From IMG/VR virus record IMGVR_UViG_3300017788_000011, positions 1 through 64,000 of that record: DNA of 64,000 nucleotides, one strand, 5' to 3'. A program made the position numbers and the translations under genes. Within the stretch, counting starts at the first letter, position 1. Every line of letters begins with the position of its first letter. The stretch comes from a virus. This document shows, one piece after another, positions 45,093 to 58,600 of this stretch. The notes under the pieces are model-generated. The model had not been told where the DNA came from. It ran no database searches and worked only from the letters and a program-made list of their open reading frames with translations.

Positions 45093-46929
45093 AAACTAAA
45101 CTTGCTATGTCTGACTGGTAAACCCAGGATCCTGCCACTACTTGATAGCGTTTTATTACCCTTGTAACCGTTATTATCGCATCTCCTGCATTAATCGGGT
45201 TAGTTTGAATGTTTTGTATCACATTCTGATTGTTTGTACCACCATTTTTATCCACCAATACTGTGGTATATTCGATACTGTAATCATCAGGATCTAATGC
45301 ACTGCCAATAGTTAGTGGAATCGCACTGTAACTGACTGCTGTAACGGTGCAATGAATATTTGCGTTAGTGCCGTTGGCAAAGGTACTTGACGGGGCTATT
45401 TGATTTAATGCTACAGCAATCTGCGAGTTATTCAACCCTGTAATATCCATGGTTAGCGCAATATTTCTGGCGCTGATGGCCAAATCAACATAACCTTTGT
45501 TTGCAATTACTGCGGCAGTGCCAGAGTTCGCATTGGCTGTATATGTAGTGGCATTTGAAACTTGCAGTACTCCGGTTCCAGTAGTGGAAAAGGTGATGGT
45601 TCCATTAGATGCTGTATTACTTATAGTGCTGCCGTCAATGTTAATATCATCAACTTGCAAAGATAACATATTGCCTACAGAACGCAATCCTGGTGCTGAA
45701 ACTACGCTGGTACCTAATGCTGTTTCTGATAAAACCTCAACATCATTAACCTTGTAAGTTTTTCCTGTGGCTAAATTTAAATGCTCTGAAGATTTCCAAC
45801 TTTGACTGCTGTTATTAAACAAGAAAGATTTGTTTGAAGAGCTTTCAAGAATAATTCCGCCGTTATTGGCTGCAGAATCGCTGACAGTGCCCTGTCCTAC
45901 TATTATGTTCTTGTCTTTGATAGTTAAATTGTTTGACGAAATAGTAGTAGTTGTTCCTTCAACTGTTAGGTTTCCACCAATGATAACATTGCCATCAACG
46001 TCAAGTGTAGCAGAAGGTGCTGTATTAAAAATACCGATTCGTCGGGTTTCTGAGTCAATGAATAACACAGATTCGGGCTGTCCTGGAACAGCCGCATTAG
46101 AACTTCTTATTTTAAAATTATAATTTTGATTAGTGATATTAGTGGCAAATTCTATATTTTCATCAACAATAGATACTGATGCATCGTTTAAGTTTCCGAT
46201 AGTAATACCACTGTTGCTCTGTACGTTTAGTCTAAATCTTGTTGTGCCTTCTTTATAAGTAGGCAAAAAGGAATCCGCATTACGGGCTACACCACCTGTA
46301 TCGACCAAGGATTCAGCCGCAGAAACTGTGGTATATATTTTAAAGTTTGCCAACGCAATATTAAGACCTATCTTAATATCACTGTTTTGTAATCCCGGAA
46401 TAGGATCTTTAACTGTAAATTCTTCTTTGGCTATAACTCCAAGTAAAACATTTCCTAAATAAAGTTTTAAAATGTTATGTGAAACGCCGTTAGTGTCGAC
46501 TTCAGTAGTTGTTAAGAATCCCGAACGACCCTGTAATGCAGTGTATACAGGACCTGCTAAAATATCATCTCGTCCATCATAAAACCAAACTTGATCGAGT
46601 CTACTGTCGATCCAGATATCTCCAGCAACCATGTCTTGCGGACGGGAAGGAGATACAATAGGAGCACCGCTGGTTCTAAAAATATTTCCGTCGTAGATTT
46701 TTAATCTGGATTCATTAGTATCATACCACAACTGTCCTCTAAGGGGATTAGTTGGACGAGCATCGCTGGCAAAATTTTCAAGTAACTTTACAAAATTTTC
46801 ATTGATATATTCACCAAAGCCGCTGAAATTTTTGCCTATTAAAGTTATGTCAGTTGACAACTGATCAATAGTACCATCTACTAATTCAGTTAAGAGCGTG
46901 GCATCTGTTTTATTAATTTTATATGTCAT
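45091..46929 (-). CDS. Tail-fibre protein with shared N-terminal module
   Basis: A 612-residue fibre. The N-terminal module reads GKNFSGFGEYINENFVKLLE and GQLWYDTNESRLKIYDGN, as in its neighbours. The middle is beta-rich with typical fibre segments (IGIFNTAPSATLDVDGNVII, ATLDVDGN being a common fibre repeat motif). It ends in a beta-rich C-terminus without a collar or peptidase motif. The start overlaps the upstream fibre stop as ATGA. It is probably trimeric; the adhesion specificity is unknown. Confidence 0.78.
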   Translation of the reverse strand: MTYKINKTDATLLTELVDGTIDQLSTDITLIGKNFSGFGEYINENFVKLLENFASDARPTNPLRGQLWYDTNESRLKIYDGNIFRTSGAPIVSPSRPQDMVAGDIWIDSRLDQVWFYDGRDDILAGPVYTALQGRSGFLTTTEVDTNGVSHNILKLYLGNVLLGVIAKEEFTVKDPIPGLQNSDIKIGLNIALANFKIYTTVSAAESLVDTGGVARNADSFLPTYKEGTTRFRLNVQSNSGITIGNLNDASVSIVDENIEFATNITNQNYNFKIRSSNAAVPGQPESVLFIDSETRRIGIFNTAPSATLDVDGNVIIGGNLTVEGTTTTISSNNLTIKDKNIIVGQGTVSDSAANNGGIILESSSNKSFLFNNSSQSWKSSEHLNLATGKTYKVNDVEVLSETALGTSVVSAPGLRSVGNMLSLQVDDINIDGSTISNTASNGTITFSTTGTGVLQVSNATTYTANANSGTAAVIANKGYVDLAISARNIALTMDITGLNNSQIAVALNQIAPSSTFANGTNANIHCTVTAVSYSAIPLTIGSALDPDDYSIEYTTVLVDKNGGTNNQNVIQNIQTNPINAGDAIITVTRVIKRYQVVAGSWVYQSDIASLV

Positions 46930-49034
46930 ACCTCAACTCCGGTGTAAATGATATAGTTAATAGTTTGATACGGCGGTAATGTTTGAAACGGTGTGGCCAG
47001 TGTTGCATTTGTTTTGATTCCACCGGAGTTATTTAAATATTGTCCCTGTAATGCGCCAGTTGGGCCGTTGCCAGCAATAGCATCGGTGTCTGTTGGGGAT
47101 CCTGAAACATTTCTAAAACCATAATACTGGTTACCTGCATCGCCCTTTAAATCATGGGAGTGGTCTGGCAAATTGGCTTCTGTTAGTGTCACTGTTTCAA
47201 ATCCGCCAGTCAATCCAACTGTGTCAGCAGTGATAGAAGTAACACGATTGGCAGCACCGCCGCCGGCATCAATAATATCAAGCGGATTATCTCTGTTAGG
47301 CATTTCAAGACCGTTGTCCATATTGTCTCTGCCTAATGGAAATCTACCACGCAAGTCGGGCAAGGCAAATGTAGCACCCCCTAACAACAGTGAGGGATCT
47401 TTGTAAGTGTATCCAATTATGTTGAACAATGCTGTATATGTTGAAGTTAATACTTCTCCGCCGTCACACAACAGATAACCAGCAGGCGGTGTAGGACCAG
47501 CATACGGAAAAATAGCACCTATGGGCACCACTGGTATATTGGCTTTTATACTTCTTAATTTTGTTTTTCTAATGCCGGTTAACGGCCTGAAAATAATAAA
47601 CTCGTCTGCATCCTCAACATCAGTGACTTCAGTTTTAGTTGTAATGTATGTAGGGTCAATAGTTGTTGTGAACGTCAACGTTGAGGACTCAGGTGCACCA
47701 TCAAATGTAATTGTGTTGCTTGAAATATCACCTTCTAATTTAAAATTAGTAGGCTGTGTTAATCTTGTGGCTGAACCGGAAATGTTACCGTTTAAGAAAC
47801 CAGTAAATTGTGTAGATACAATTATGTCGGCGTCGACTCTCTGTGCAAACACGTTATTCCATCGATTGCCGCCGGATGAAGGATTTGTTCCGAGATTATA
47901 CAAATTATTTGTCTGAGGGGCGATATCTCCTGTAACTGCAGAACCATCCACAGTTAAATCGCCACCAACGTTTAATTTTTTGTTTATAGCAACACCGCCA
48001 GATATTACTGCACTACCAGTGGCCAATGAGATTGAATCTGCGGTATTAGTTAAAATTAACTGGCCGCTGGCTTGAACGTTCCCAATTATATCCAATGCCT
48101 CTTGAGGGTCAGTTTTATTAACACCCACACGACCATTTGAAGTTACTTTTAAAACATTAGTAGGTGTACCATTGTTGTTCAATCTCAATTCAATGCTACT
48201 GCCTGCTGTTTTATTATAGACTACAGTTGATCCTTCTTCGATACCGATCGTAGTACTTAGATCTAATCCAATAGCAAGTCCAGCATTGTTTCTAATATTA
48301 ATGTTACTATCACTGGTACTGGATACATCACTTCTAACAAAATTAGCCGCAGGAACAGCAACGCCATTTATTACCAATGCTTCGGCTTTTTCTGCTGTGC
48401 CGGTAAATCTATTTGGTATCTGCCCTGCTGTGTAAATATTTTTTGTAGATAGGTTCACCCCCGGCTGTATTGACTCAAAACCGTCAATTACAGACCTTGG
48501 AATAAACTGAGCATTGGAGAAAATTGCTAATCGAATGCCGCCAACATAGTTAGATAAAATTGTTCTACTATTATTCTCAATGTCTGCAATTGTTTCTGTG
48601 ACAAAACCAGTTTTGTTTCCTGCGTTGAATTGCGGTCCTACTAAGACCCATGTTGAACCAGTAAACAAATATAACTGTTGTGCTGTAGTATCTACCCACA
48701 GGTCGCCTATTGTGCTGTTTATCGACAGGGGCTGTGTAGAACTTTTAATCACACTACCGGCCGCTGTCCAAGTAGTTCCGTCAAAAACTTTTAACTGTGG
48801 ACGAGCAGGTTCAACTGTGGTTCCTGTATCGTACCATAATTGTCCTCTTATCGGATTAGTAGGCGGAGTTGCTCTGGCGAAATTCTCAAGCAAATGTAAG
48901 AAATTTTCACCTACAACCTTACCGTAACCTGTTACGTTTTTACCTAAAAACGTTAAACTTGTTTCAGTATTAAAACTACCGTCTTCAACTGTGATTGGAT
49001 TTTCGTTGGCCGAATCGTAACGATTTAATTGCAT
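46926..49034 (-). CDS. Tail-fibre protein with phage tail collar domain
   Basis: A 702-residue fibre. The N-terminal module (GKNVTGYGKVVGENFLHLLE, GQLWYDTG) is shared with two downstream genes. The C-terminal part contains the tail collar domain: PIGAIFPYAGPTPPAGYLLC, then a FALPDLRGRFPLGRD block and a following Gly-rich segment with SHDLKG. The collar domain in T4 short tail fibre (gp12) binds receptor and metal. By analogy it may be the distal receptor-binding protein. Confidence 0.85.
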   Translation of the reverse strand: MQLNRYDSANENPITVEDGSFNTETSLTFLGKNVTGYGKVVGENFLHLLENFARATPPTNPIRGQLWYDTGTTVEPARPQLKVFDGTTWTAAGSVIKSSTQPLSINSTIGDLWVDTTAQQLYLFTGSTWVLVGPQFNAGNKTGFVTETIADIENNSRTILSNYVGGIRLAIFSNAQFIPRSVIDGFESIQPGVNLSTKNIYTAGQIPNRFTGTAEKAEALVINGVAVPAANFVRSDVSSTSDSNINIRNNAGLAIGLDLSTTIGIEEGSTVVYNKTAGSSIELRLNNNGTPTNVLKVTSNGRVGVNKTDPQEALDIIGNVQASGQLILTNTADSISLATGSAVISGGVAINKKLNVGGDLTVDGSAVTGDIAPQTNNLYNLGTNPSSGGNRWNNVFAQRVDADIIVSTQFTGFLNGNISGSATRLTQPTNFKLEGDISSNTITFDGAPESSTLTFTTTIDPTYITTKTEVTDVEDADEFIIFRPLTGIRKTKLRSIKANIPVVPIGAIFPYAGPTPPAGYLLCDGGEVLTSTYTALFNIIGYTYKDPSLLLGGATFALPDLRGRFPLGRDNMDNGLEMPNRDNPLDIIDAGGGAANRVTSITADTVGLTGGFETVTLTEANLPDHSHDLKGDAGNQYYGFRNVSGSPTDTDAIAGNGPTGALQGQYLNNSGGIKTNATLATPFQTLPPYQTINYIIYTGVEV

Positions 49035-49035
49035 C

Positions 49036-49644
49036 TTAGCCTCCGATCAATCCAGAAAGACTCTGTACTCTAACTGTGTAATCAACCTGAATTAGTCGAT
49101 TTAAAGATTTTTGTACTGGGTGGAAAATGACATGTGTTAACAATAAACCAGTGCCGCCGGAATCATAACTTCTCAGGCCAAGCTCATCAAACACATAGGA
49201 AGCATTTAAATCTGTGGCATTGTCAAACGCATCCTGATTTGAAGGTTCTCCGTAATCTAACAAACAAGTAACAAGAATGTCTGTGTAATTTGTACCAGTA
49301 ACGTGGCGTATTTCTACCTTATTTCTCGAAGCATCAAGGTTAGTAACTGATCGGTCATCTACTACCTTGCTGTATGTTTCGCTGTATAGTGTGGCATTTG
49401 TACCCGTAGAGTTAGGTGTGAGATAAGTGATTGTACCGGTAGGGTCAACCACAGTTCCACCGTTTCCAAAAACCATTTCATAAATGAATCCTTCACCGCT
49501 GTTGCCCAAGCTCTTGGCCAACGCTATACTCATATTTTCATAATGAATTGCGTTGCGTTTGTTGATCGCTATTTCGCCGGTTTCGGGATACCATATTTTA
49601 ATATGGCCTTCTACGTGAAATCCTGAATGTTCTTTATTCTGCAT
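49036..49644 (-). CDS. Putative virion structural protein
   Basis: A 202-residue protein starting MQNKEHSGFHVEGHIKIWYP, with IYEMVFGNGGTVVDPTGTI and a C-terminal VIFHPVQKSLNRLIQVDYTV. It resembles small structural proteins in T4-like marine phages that lie beside fibre genes. No enzyme motif. A late-promoter element precedes it and the collar fibre gene follows after one base. Confidence 0.65.
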   Translation of the reverse strand: MQNKEHSGFHVEGHIKIWYPETGEIAINKRNAIHYENMSIALAKSLGNSGEGFIYEMVFGNGGTVVDPTGTITYLTPNSTGTNATLYSETYSKVVDDRSVTNLDASRNKVEIRHVTGTNYTDILVTCLLDYGEPSNQDAFDNATDLNASYVFDELGLRSYDSGGTGLLLTHVIFHPVQKSLNRLIQVDYTVRVQSLSGLIGG

Positions 49645-49661
49645 TTTTCTGTTCCAGTATA

Positions 49662-49669
49662 TATTTATT
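49662..49669 (-). promoter_or_regulatory. T4-type late promoter (AATAAATA), minus strand
   Basis: On the minus strand AATAAATA spans 49669 to 49662, about 17 bases before ATG 49644. It lies in the 32-base gap after the giant gene and should start the fibre operon transcript. Confidence 0.58.
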
Positions 49670-49676
49670 CAAGTGT

Positions 49677-52600
49677 TTAACCACCCCTACGTAAAAATAG
49701 TGCAGGTTTAGTAATAGATTCAGTTAGTTGCTGGCCTGAATTTTGCCACATCTGTCCGACTTTTCGTGTTACAACAACTTTAGTTCCAGCAGGTATCGCC
49801 GAAGTCAATCTAATCCTACCTTCAGGAGCAGATATTGTTCCATAGTTAACTCCATCTACTGAAAACTCTGCTTCTACCTGAATAGTGTCACTTTCAAAGT
49901 CAGGTCCAACTGCTTTGTCGTATCGAACCAGCGGAGATTTTCTCAAATGACGGCCGGCAGCAAATACATCAACTTGGTTGCATTGGCCGTGTGTTAAAGG
50001 GATTGTGTCTCTGTACCAATCAGCAATCGCTGTTTTTACCGGAACAAACGGTAGTGTAAATTCTAATGTACTGCCGTCACTGACAAACTCATAAACTTCT
50101 GTGTTATCTCCGTAGGGCACTGTTTCAGAAATTCCAATATTGTTTATTACCTGACCAGAAAGGTGGACGTCCTTAACTCCAGTTCCCAACGTTCCACGTC
50201 GGATTTGCGATAGGAAGTTACCATTTTTAACAAAATATTCTACACGTTCTCCAGCAATTTCGATGACTCCGGGTTTATTTTTTGCTCTGCTTGGCTCGTC
50301 AAGCACTGCGCCATCTATAACTTCAATTACTCTGTCAAACGGACGTAGATCTGATGCTAACTGTGTGAATTTATAGTTAAGTCTGTAATAAGAATTTCTG
50401 TTTAAAATGTCTTTAAACTTAACAAAAGAAATAGGTATAGTTGATGACTTTCTATCATCAAACTGCATAACGTCTACTGTATCTGTTTGATCAATCTGTA
50501 TTGTTGGATTTAATTTAACAGTGATAGAATCTAATAAAATATAATCAACATTGGGTGTCAATAATGTTCTGTTCAACATTATCCAGGCTGCAGAAATATC
50601 AGTGACTGCCCGCTGTAGTTTCACTAATCCGCCCTTAAATTGACTAAACAAATAGTACTGTACTGTTTCTTGTACAATTGTTGAAGTAACAAATGTGTTT
50701 CTATATCTTAGAATATTTTGACTGTTATGATTGTAAAAACTCAACACTTCAATAGTATCACCGTAGGCAAGTAACGAAGAATTTTTTATCTTCAAGTAAA
50801 CGTTGCCTGGATTAGTTCCTGTTACTTCGTAATCTAAATCCTTGTTAATGATAATTGTAACTATATCGCCTACACTGACTGCGGTAACATTCATAGTTAC
50901 TCGATTTAGACCAAAGTCAACTGAGAAGTCAATACCATAATCTTTTTTGTCCCCGTTGACAAACACAGAAATTGTTGTAGGATCAAACGAGAACGGAGCA
51001 TACTTTTGACTTTCAATCCTATAAGAATAGTTGTCAGCGGTTATGGTAAATTCATATGAATCTGGGCCTTTTAATACTGTGTTACCTTTTTTAACTAAAA
51101 TTTTACCGTCATAAGGTAAAGACTCTCCCATGGGATTAGTTAATAGATAATCCATCAATGGTGGAACATAACGAATTTCCTGCAGAGAAGCAATAGAAAT
51201 TTCTTGGTCTGGGCCGTCATAGACCACATACTTGAGCACAGAGTTTGCTGCCGGTAGCACTATAAATCTAATACCCAATAGGCCTTCTGTAGCATAAGAA
51301 CTATCGGTTTCAAAAATTTCTGCGTTGTATTGCACACCATCAACAATCACCAACACGTTTTGTGTGTCAGTGTATGGTGCTTGAGTAATAAACTCTCGAG
51401 TTGATCCATCACCGATAAAGAAGTTATTATCATAGATAGATAGTCCGCTGAAATCAAAACTCCAAATACTGATAATAGATCCTTCCGGAGGAACTGTTAA
51501 AAATGTGATAGTACTATCGTAGAAATTGATATTATAATCTTGACCTAATTTTAATAGATCGTTGTCAAGTTTAACCATCACTGAGTTTTCAGTCGTTGGT
51601 TTTTGACCGATTAAAAATCTAAATGATACACCATCAGCATTGATAGTCTTTAATATAATTTTGCTGTTGGCCACAGACACATTATCCTGTACCTTTATAG
51701 ACAGTGTGTCAAAAACATGACCTGGCACTATTTCTTCAGGAGCATGACTGGTATTTGGTGTAACAAATCCATCACCGTCTAAAGAAATATCCGATGGACT
51801 AAAACCCGAAGCAGTATTGTAGGCAAGGTCTCCGCCCGACAATTGTGTATCATAACTGGTTTCTGATGGCAATCTACTACCATCTGACGTGGTCTTTCTA
51901 AAAATTATTTCATCGCCGTTGTTAATTTCTAACGGAGGATTGTCAGTTAAGTTAGGCAGAACAAATGTTTTTGTAATACCATCACAGACTATGGAAGACA
52001 TTACTGCTTCGATATTGGTTTGATCTTCAGTGCCAAAATTAGGATCATCTAATCGTTGACCGTTTTTATATATGTTTAAAACTACGCCTGCGGCAGGAGT
52101 GTATGGTAAAGTAAACTCGTAGGTACTGTCATCGACTGTGACTATGTAGTCATCAAAAGTTTCATCATAGTCATCCCATTGTTCTGATTCCCAAGCATCA
52201 GAATCGAATCCTCCAAGCAGTGTTAATGGAATAGATGTAACTTCAACGCCACCATAATCAACTCCCTTCATTAACTGACCTAAATCCTTGCCGAGTTTTC
52301 CAGGGGCTGTTTGATATGCGTGATAAATTCTGTCGGCAGCAGACATGAAGTTAAGATCAATTTTATATGAAACTTCAATAGTTGCACCAGTCGCCGGTGC
52401 AATTTCAAACTGCACTACTCCGTATTTCTTAGTGTAGTTACCCGAAGAATCTGTTTTATTGAAAACTGCATAATCAGTTTTTAATACTGCGATGCCATTA
52501 ATTTTTACTGTGTACGAATCTTGTGTTAAATCAATTGGCCAGATCAATGCAAACTGTACTCGATTTCCAAATCCTGAGAATTCTTCAACTTTATTAACTT

Positions 52601-55600
52601 CTACAAAATCGTATGAAGAAGTAATTCTATCAAACTTTAATCCTATGGTATTAGATCTAATAACATCATTTTCTATAACAGCAGAAACTCTTGCCGAAAC
52701 ACCGTCTTCTCTGAGGCCGCCATCTAATATGATTGTAGGAGCAGACACATATCCAGAGCCCGGATTTGTTATTTCAATTTTAAACACTCTACCGCTGGAA
52801 ATGTAGGCCTTTGCTGTGGCCCCTTGACCAAATCCGCCTTCAAATCTAACAATAGGAGCACTGATATAACCCGATCCGCCGTCTGTGATAACTATATCTT
52901 TGATATAAAATCCATAATTTTCAAACCACGATCTCCAAGGATATTCTAAGATCACGTTAGACGAAGAAATTAATTCACCTGTTGAAGATACCTTTACATC
53001 AACAGGTTGTGCTGATTTGTTTTCTACATAAGAAGGTAAATCAAAATCTGTTACAGCACTTTGAGTATTGTCAAAGGATTCGTAAAGGCTGATATATTCA
53101 CGAATCTGTGTTCTAAACGGTTTAACTTCTTCAACATAACCTTGATATGCTTCAAGACTGCTGGTCTTGTATGTTGGTGGCTGATCGAGTTCGCCGAGGT
53201 TATGTATTGCTGTGACTAAACTGGTTTTAAACACCCAATCAACTAAGGTCTGTTCGCTTAGTACATATCTAACTGAGGTAAAAAACAAATTGTTATATTC
53301 TTTACGTAGATCACTGATTAAAATCTCGTCTCGTATTGTTTCAAGAATAATTCGTAATTCAATGGCAGCAAATAAGTCATAACCTTCAACGTCATACAAA
53401 CTACTGCCATATCCAATATTACCGTCGGCAAAATCATAAAGATTAGTATTAAACTGAATCGTTCCGCTTTGTCTGCCAACCACCTGATAACTTTGTGTAT
53501 AATCAAAGGACTCAGATTCCTGATATTTTTTCAACAACAACCAGCCACCTGACCCAACAGACTTAACTCTGACTACCTGATCAATATTTGTATCTAAGAA
53601 AGTTAATTCATAAGTGTTGTTTACTTGATAATCAGGTTTGGTAAATTGATTGTATCCATCCGCATACCAATCGGCATAACTCCAGAATTTAGTAACATCA
53701 AATCTCTGTGTTTGAATTCTATTCCACAGCCTGTTTTCTTTATCCCATGTATAAAGACTCCATTTACCTGTGGTTGTTGAATCAATCTTAACTAAAACTG
53801 TAAATGGTCTTGCAGTTAATGTGGGATTAGTATAATTTTTTCCTCGGCGTCTAATGATAACATCGGTTACTCTTCCCTGTACATCAATCTCTGTTTTTAA
53901 CACAGCACCGGAGCCGCCTTCATCAACTATATCTATTCTCGGTGCAATTTTATAACCGCTACCAGGATTTAAAATAGTAATTCTAAAAAATCTTCCGTTA
54001 CGTAGCTCAACTGCGAATTTTGCAGTTTCTACATTTGATGTACCAACGAATCTCAGTTCTTCGTATGAATCTACAGCAACGTCATACTTGCCGTCTTTTT
54101 CAACAGGCACCGGATCAAACTGCTGTAGTCTTTCAAGATTAAAGTTATCGGTGATTAATTTGTTGATCAACACTCTGTTTAATCGTTCAACAAATTGTTT
54201 TGTTGCTTCTATTCTATTGATAAACATTCCCTGACGAGGAACATTTAGAATACCATATCTTAATTTTTTAGGTAAATCAGGATCGGGAACAATATTATTA
54301 TTTTGATCAAGACCAACAAGACTGTCAAACCACTTAGATTCTATGTACTTAGGTATTTCAAAGTTGTTAACACCTTCAGTAATTAATTGATACTGGTTAT
54401 GAATATTCAAATCAGTTTTATCAATACCCCAATATCGGATGTTAGCATTGATCTGTTTGTCAATTAAAATGTCTCCGCAATTTATAAAGGATACTGCGTT
54501 AGGAGCAATGAAATTAATAAATTTGTAACCTTGTGCTCGCGGATCGGCAATTAAATTAGCAACGTTCAATGCACTTAATGTTCTACCGTTCACTGATGGA
54601 ACCAATACTTTATTTTTTACCCAGAAATAATACGTTGGTCTAAATGATTGAGATATTACATCATATCGTTGTTCTACAGAATAGACTGCGTCACCGTAAC
54701 GACTCAGTCCACTGACACCCTCTGTTAGGCCTTCTTCGGTATCTGCTAAACTATCCCACACACTTGGTAGGTACGGAGACTCTACCCATTCATAAATGTC
54801 AATGCTGGCTCCATCGACTAATCTATTCCATACGTTTGCTCGATATAACAAATCTCCTTGATAAGGATTATAAAATCTTGCGTTTGTTAAATCCCACCAC
54901 AATTTTCCAACTTGTTTAACATCCCATGCTACAGTGGTATCGACCTGTTGGTCTGTTGTTCCAACATCATAAACTGCGGGGTCAAAATAAGTCTTATATG
55001 CTAATTCTTGCTCTGCAATTCCTGGTAACTTTCCTCGTAACACATCAACAAAGTCTATATTTCTAACTTTTTGATTTGTCACTGTGTTGTAAAGAAATGC
55101 AGAAACAAACTTTTCAGAATTAACTACTGGAGATTGTCGACTGGTTACTTCGTATGTCTTCTTGTTTTTTGGTCTTTCAAAGAACAACAGTTTTCCAACT
55201 CGACGATTATCAATGTTAAAATATTTGGCATTAAAAATTACAGTATCACGAGTAAATGCAATTTTTTCTCCAAGATCGCTGTTGGCACTCTCAGGAACGT
55301 CAAACGATTCGCCGTAAATAAATCTGTCAGCATATCTGTCAAAAACATAGACTCTGCCTGCGTCCTTGGTAGTAGTTTTAAAATTCAAACTCTGTCTGTC
55401 AAATGTAGTCGGGCGAGCGTTTGCCTCAGACTGTGTATCTGTTGCGTAAATCGAATTATATAAATCATTAGAGTCTTCTAACAAATTACCGTATTTGTCA
55501 AATGTAGTATATACATATTGATCTCCAAATTTTGCTGTGATAGCAACGCTGGTGGCATCGTTATTAAATTTCACTCTATATCCAAAGTTTTCATTTGGTT

Positions 55601-58600
55601 CTGCCAACGGATTTGATATTACATCTATCAATGTTAATTCAAAATCAACATATTCAAATATAAAAACTTTTCCTTGAACTTTATACTGACCATCTGCTCT
55701 GGCTGCGCCAACTGCAATATATCTGCCGTCTTTGGAAATGTCAACGCTGGACCCGAACTTTTCATAATAATTAATTTCGTTGACATAATTGTAATTTGCA
55801 GTGGAAATTAAACCATCTCTAATTTTGTCCACAGAAATGGTTTCTGCTAATTGATATCCGCCAGTAGTTTTCTTGTATAGGAAAACTTTACCGGTTCCTT
55901 GTTTAATCTTGGCTACAATCTGTTCCCATTTTGAGTTATCAAACGATCCGGAAGGATATGTTATATCTTCACCTTCTTTTAACTTGTAAAATTTATTATT
56001 GTAAGAAACTTCTGCTTGATCCTGATAATTCGATTGTTCGCTGTAAACTCCTTGATAATTTTCTAAATTAAGTTGATCTGCTTCTGGTGCAGAAGCAACA
56101 ATGAGTTCAGCACTATCAGAAACAGCGAACGATGCACCAAACAAATCACCTGATTGAACTGATGCTACATTGTATCCAAGAGTAGTGGAATCATCAGTTA
56201 TGTCATCATGTACAGTAAGTGGCAAGTAGCCGGCAATATTTTCAAAGCCAGCGGGTTCCCAGTCGGCAACTTCAAACGAAGTTCCGTCACCTAATCTATC
56301 CTGCGTTGCTTGATAAACTTGATTATTGTAGTAAACGATATCGCCCTGGGAATAATCTATCAGTGGACTAAAGCCTCCGCGGAATTTAGAATTTCTTACT
56401 AACTTCCAATTAAAGGTACTGTCATCTCCGGATTCATCAAACTTAAATGTGTAAATTCTTCCTTGATTTTGATTAGCGCCTGGAGCATTGATCAACAATG
56501 AATATTCTCCGGTTTCTTCGCCGGCAAACTTTAATTCCGTGCCAAAGTATTCATTGTTATCCGGTTTAGGACTACAGAATGTAGCAGACAGGGCAAAGTT
56601 TCCTCTGTCATCTTTTTCATATATAGAAACATATCCCTGATGTTGCAAATATAGGCCTGGTCCTGGCACTGATTCATAGGCTTCAACAGGAATAACATTG
56701 GTTATTTCCCATTCAGTTAAATCTTCACCGGGCACAGTTGTAGACGATGCGCTTATAAACTTTTTAGATTTCCATAATAATTGATTATACGAAACTATTC
56801 TACCTGCGTTATAAGATTGTATTGGACTAAACTTTCCTCTGTAAAAAGATTTAAATCCTGAAGCATCAGGAGCACCAATAGCCAAGTATCTACCATCCGA
56901 AGATATAGCCACAGATTTACTCCATCCCGTAGGTACAGATGAATCTGCATAGGTATCTACTGGCAAAATTGTCTGAATTGAAATTAAAGGATCTCCGGCT
57001 CTTACTCTGAGATATAATCTTACCTCTTTGTCTACTGATCCGACAGCGATCAATGATGAATCCGGTGTTATCGAAAATCCTGCACCAAATCTTAGATTTT
57101 CTGTGCGTCTTTCAGGCACTAATTCTGAAGAAGTGAATACAGGTTTTCTGGTATACACTGCCCATTTGCCTGTGCCGTCGGAGTTTGCATAGAATTTTTC
57201 AGAATCAGTGAATTTATAATCAATTGTATTGTCATTAATAGAATCAATAGAATCTATTCGAGCAGATACAAGTTTAAACATAACGATCGAAGAACTATCT
57301 TCACTGAACGTAATATCTTTATAGACATCTAATCCTTTGAGATCTTCAAGTGTTGTTTCTAATACAATCTTATCAAGTTCTATAGATTTAATTTTATAAA
57401 ATAATTCGTATTCTGCAGGCACTGAATATAGAGCAATGTAATCGCCAACTGCAATATCTTTGATGTTGTCGCAGATAATTTCTATGGTTTTAGATTTAGT
57501 TGTTAATTGTTTTACTGTCAATGTTGATCGAGTATATCTATAGATATTCCAATAAGAATTAACAAAATTAGGAACAAAGTCTTCTTTAAAAATCCAGATC
57601 AAATCACCGTCTGTGAGATCAGACACAGACTGTGTTAATAAGTTTTCCTTGACGTAGGTGCTGATTTTTACATCGCTCTGTTGAACGTATCCAGTATCTC
57701 TTAAAATTATTTCATTGTCATCTACAGTTGGCCAAAGGTTGATGTCAGCATCGTCAGGTTTGATATACAATTGATCAAATTCTTGTCTATAAACAAAATC
57801 TTTGACAGTATTGTCGATAACACTTACTACTTCAAACGGCTGAGGATTAATTAAAAATTGTTTTTCATCTAACTGTATTTCAACTTCTTTAAATGCTTGG
57901 CTGGCACCGTACTGTCCAACACGTACACCCCAATCTTCATAAAATTCAAGGCTGTCTCTGTTAGACTGGGATACTGCATCAAAAAATTTAATTAAGGAAT
58001 TTTTGGTTCCCTTTTCAATAATATAACCCTGATAAAACTTGTATTGACTTACTGGACTTGGAATTATTTGATTTAAATAGTCCCTTGTTTGATACCCAAT
58101 AGTATGCTGTGCTAATTGTTGTTGTGCTTTATCGAAGTTTGTAGAGTCAAGGTCGTAAAAGTCTCTGAATTGATCTGCTTTGTAATCCCAATTAGGTAAT
58201 AACTGTGATTCTGGTTTACTATCTAAAATAAACCATTCATTGCTGTCAAACTCAGCCTTACCAGGATTAAACTTGGCTGCGGTATAATAGAATTGTTTGT
58301 ATTTTACAATGTCACCAACATTGTAATCATTATAAGGTGACCAGTCAACTATCTTGGCTTGGTCATAGACGAAGCCAGGACTGTCAAAACTTCCTATCCA
58401 GGGGTAGGTTGTATATGCAACAATTTTAATTCGTTCTTGTCTGAAACCAGGTTTTTGGTCAAAGAGGATATCATTAAATTCTGAAACATTATCAAATATA
58501 ACTACGTGTTCTTTTTGCACAAGGTGCAGAGTCGCACCGTAAATTCCATTGTTGGTATTAACCGTTGTTAGCGTAAACTCGTTACCGTCCCTGCCAGTTG

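Noticed and set aside
55071-55463. 130-codon plus-strand ORF inside the giant gene
   Set aside because: Antisense to the 4577-codon frame; its Cys- and Ser-rich composition is typical of a chance ORF.
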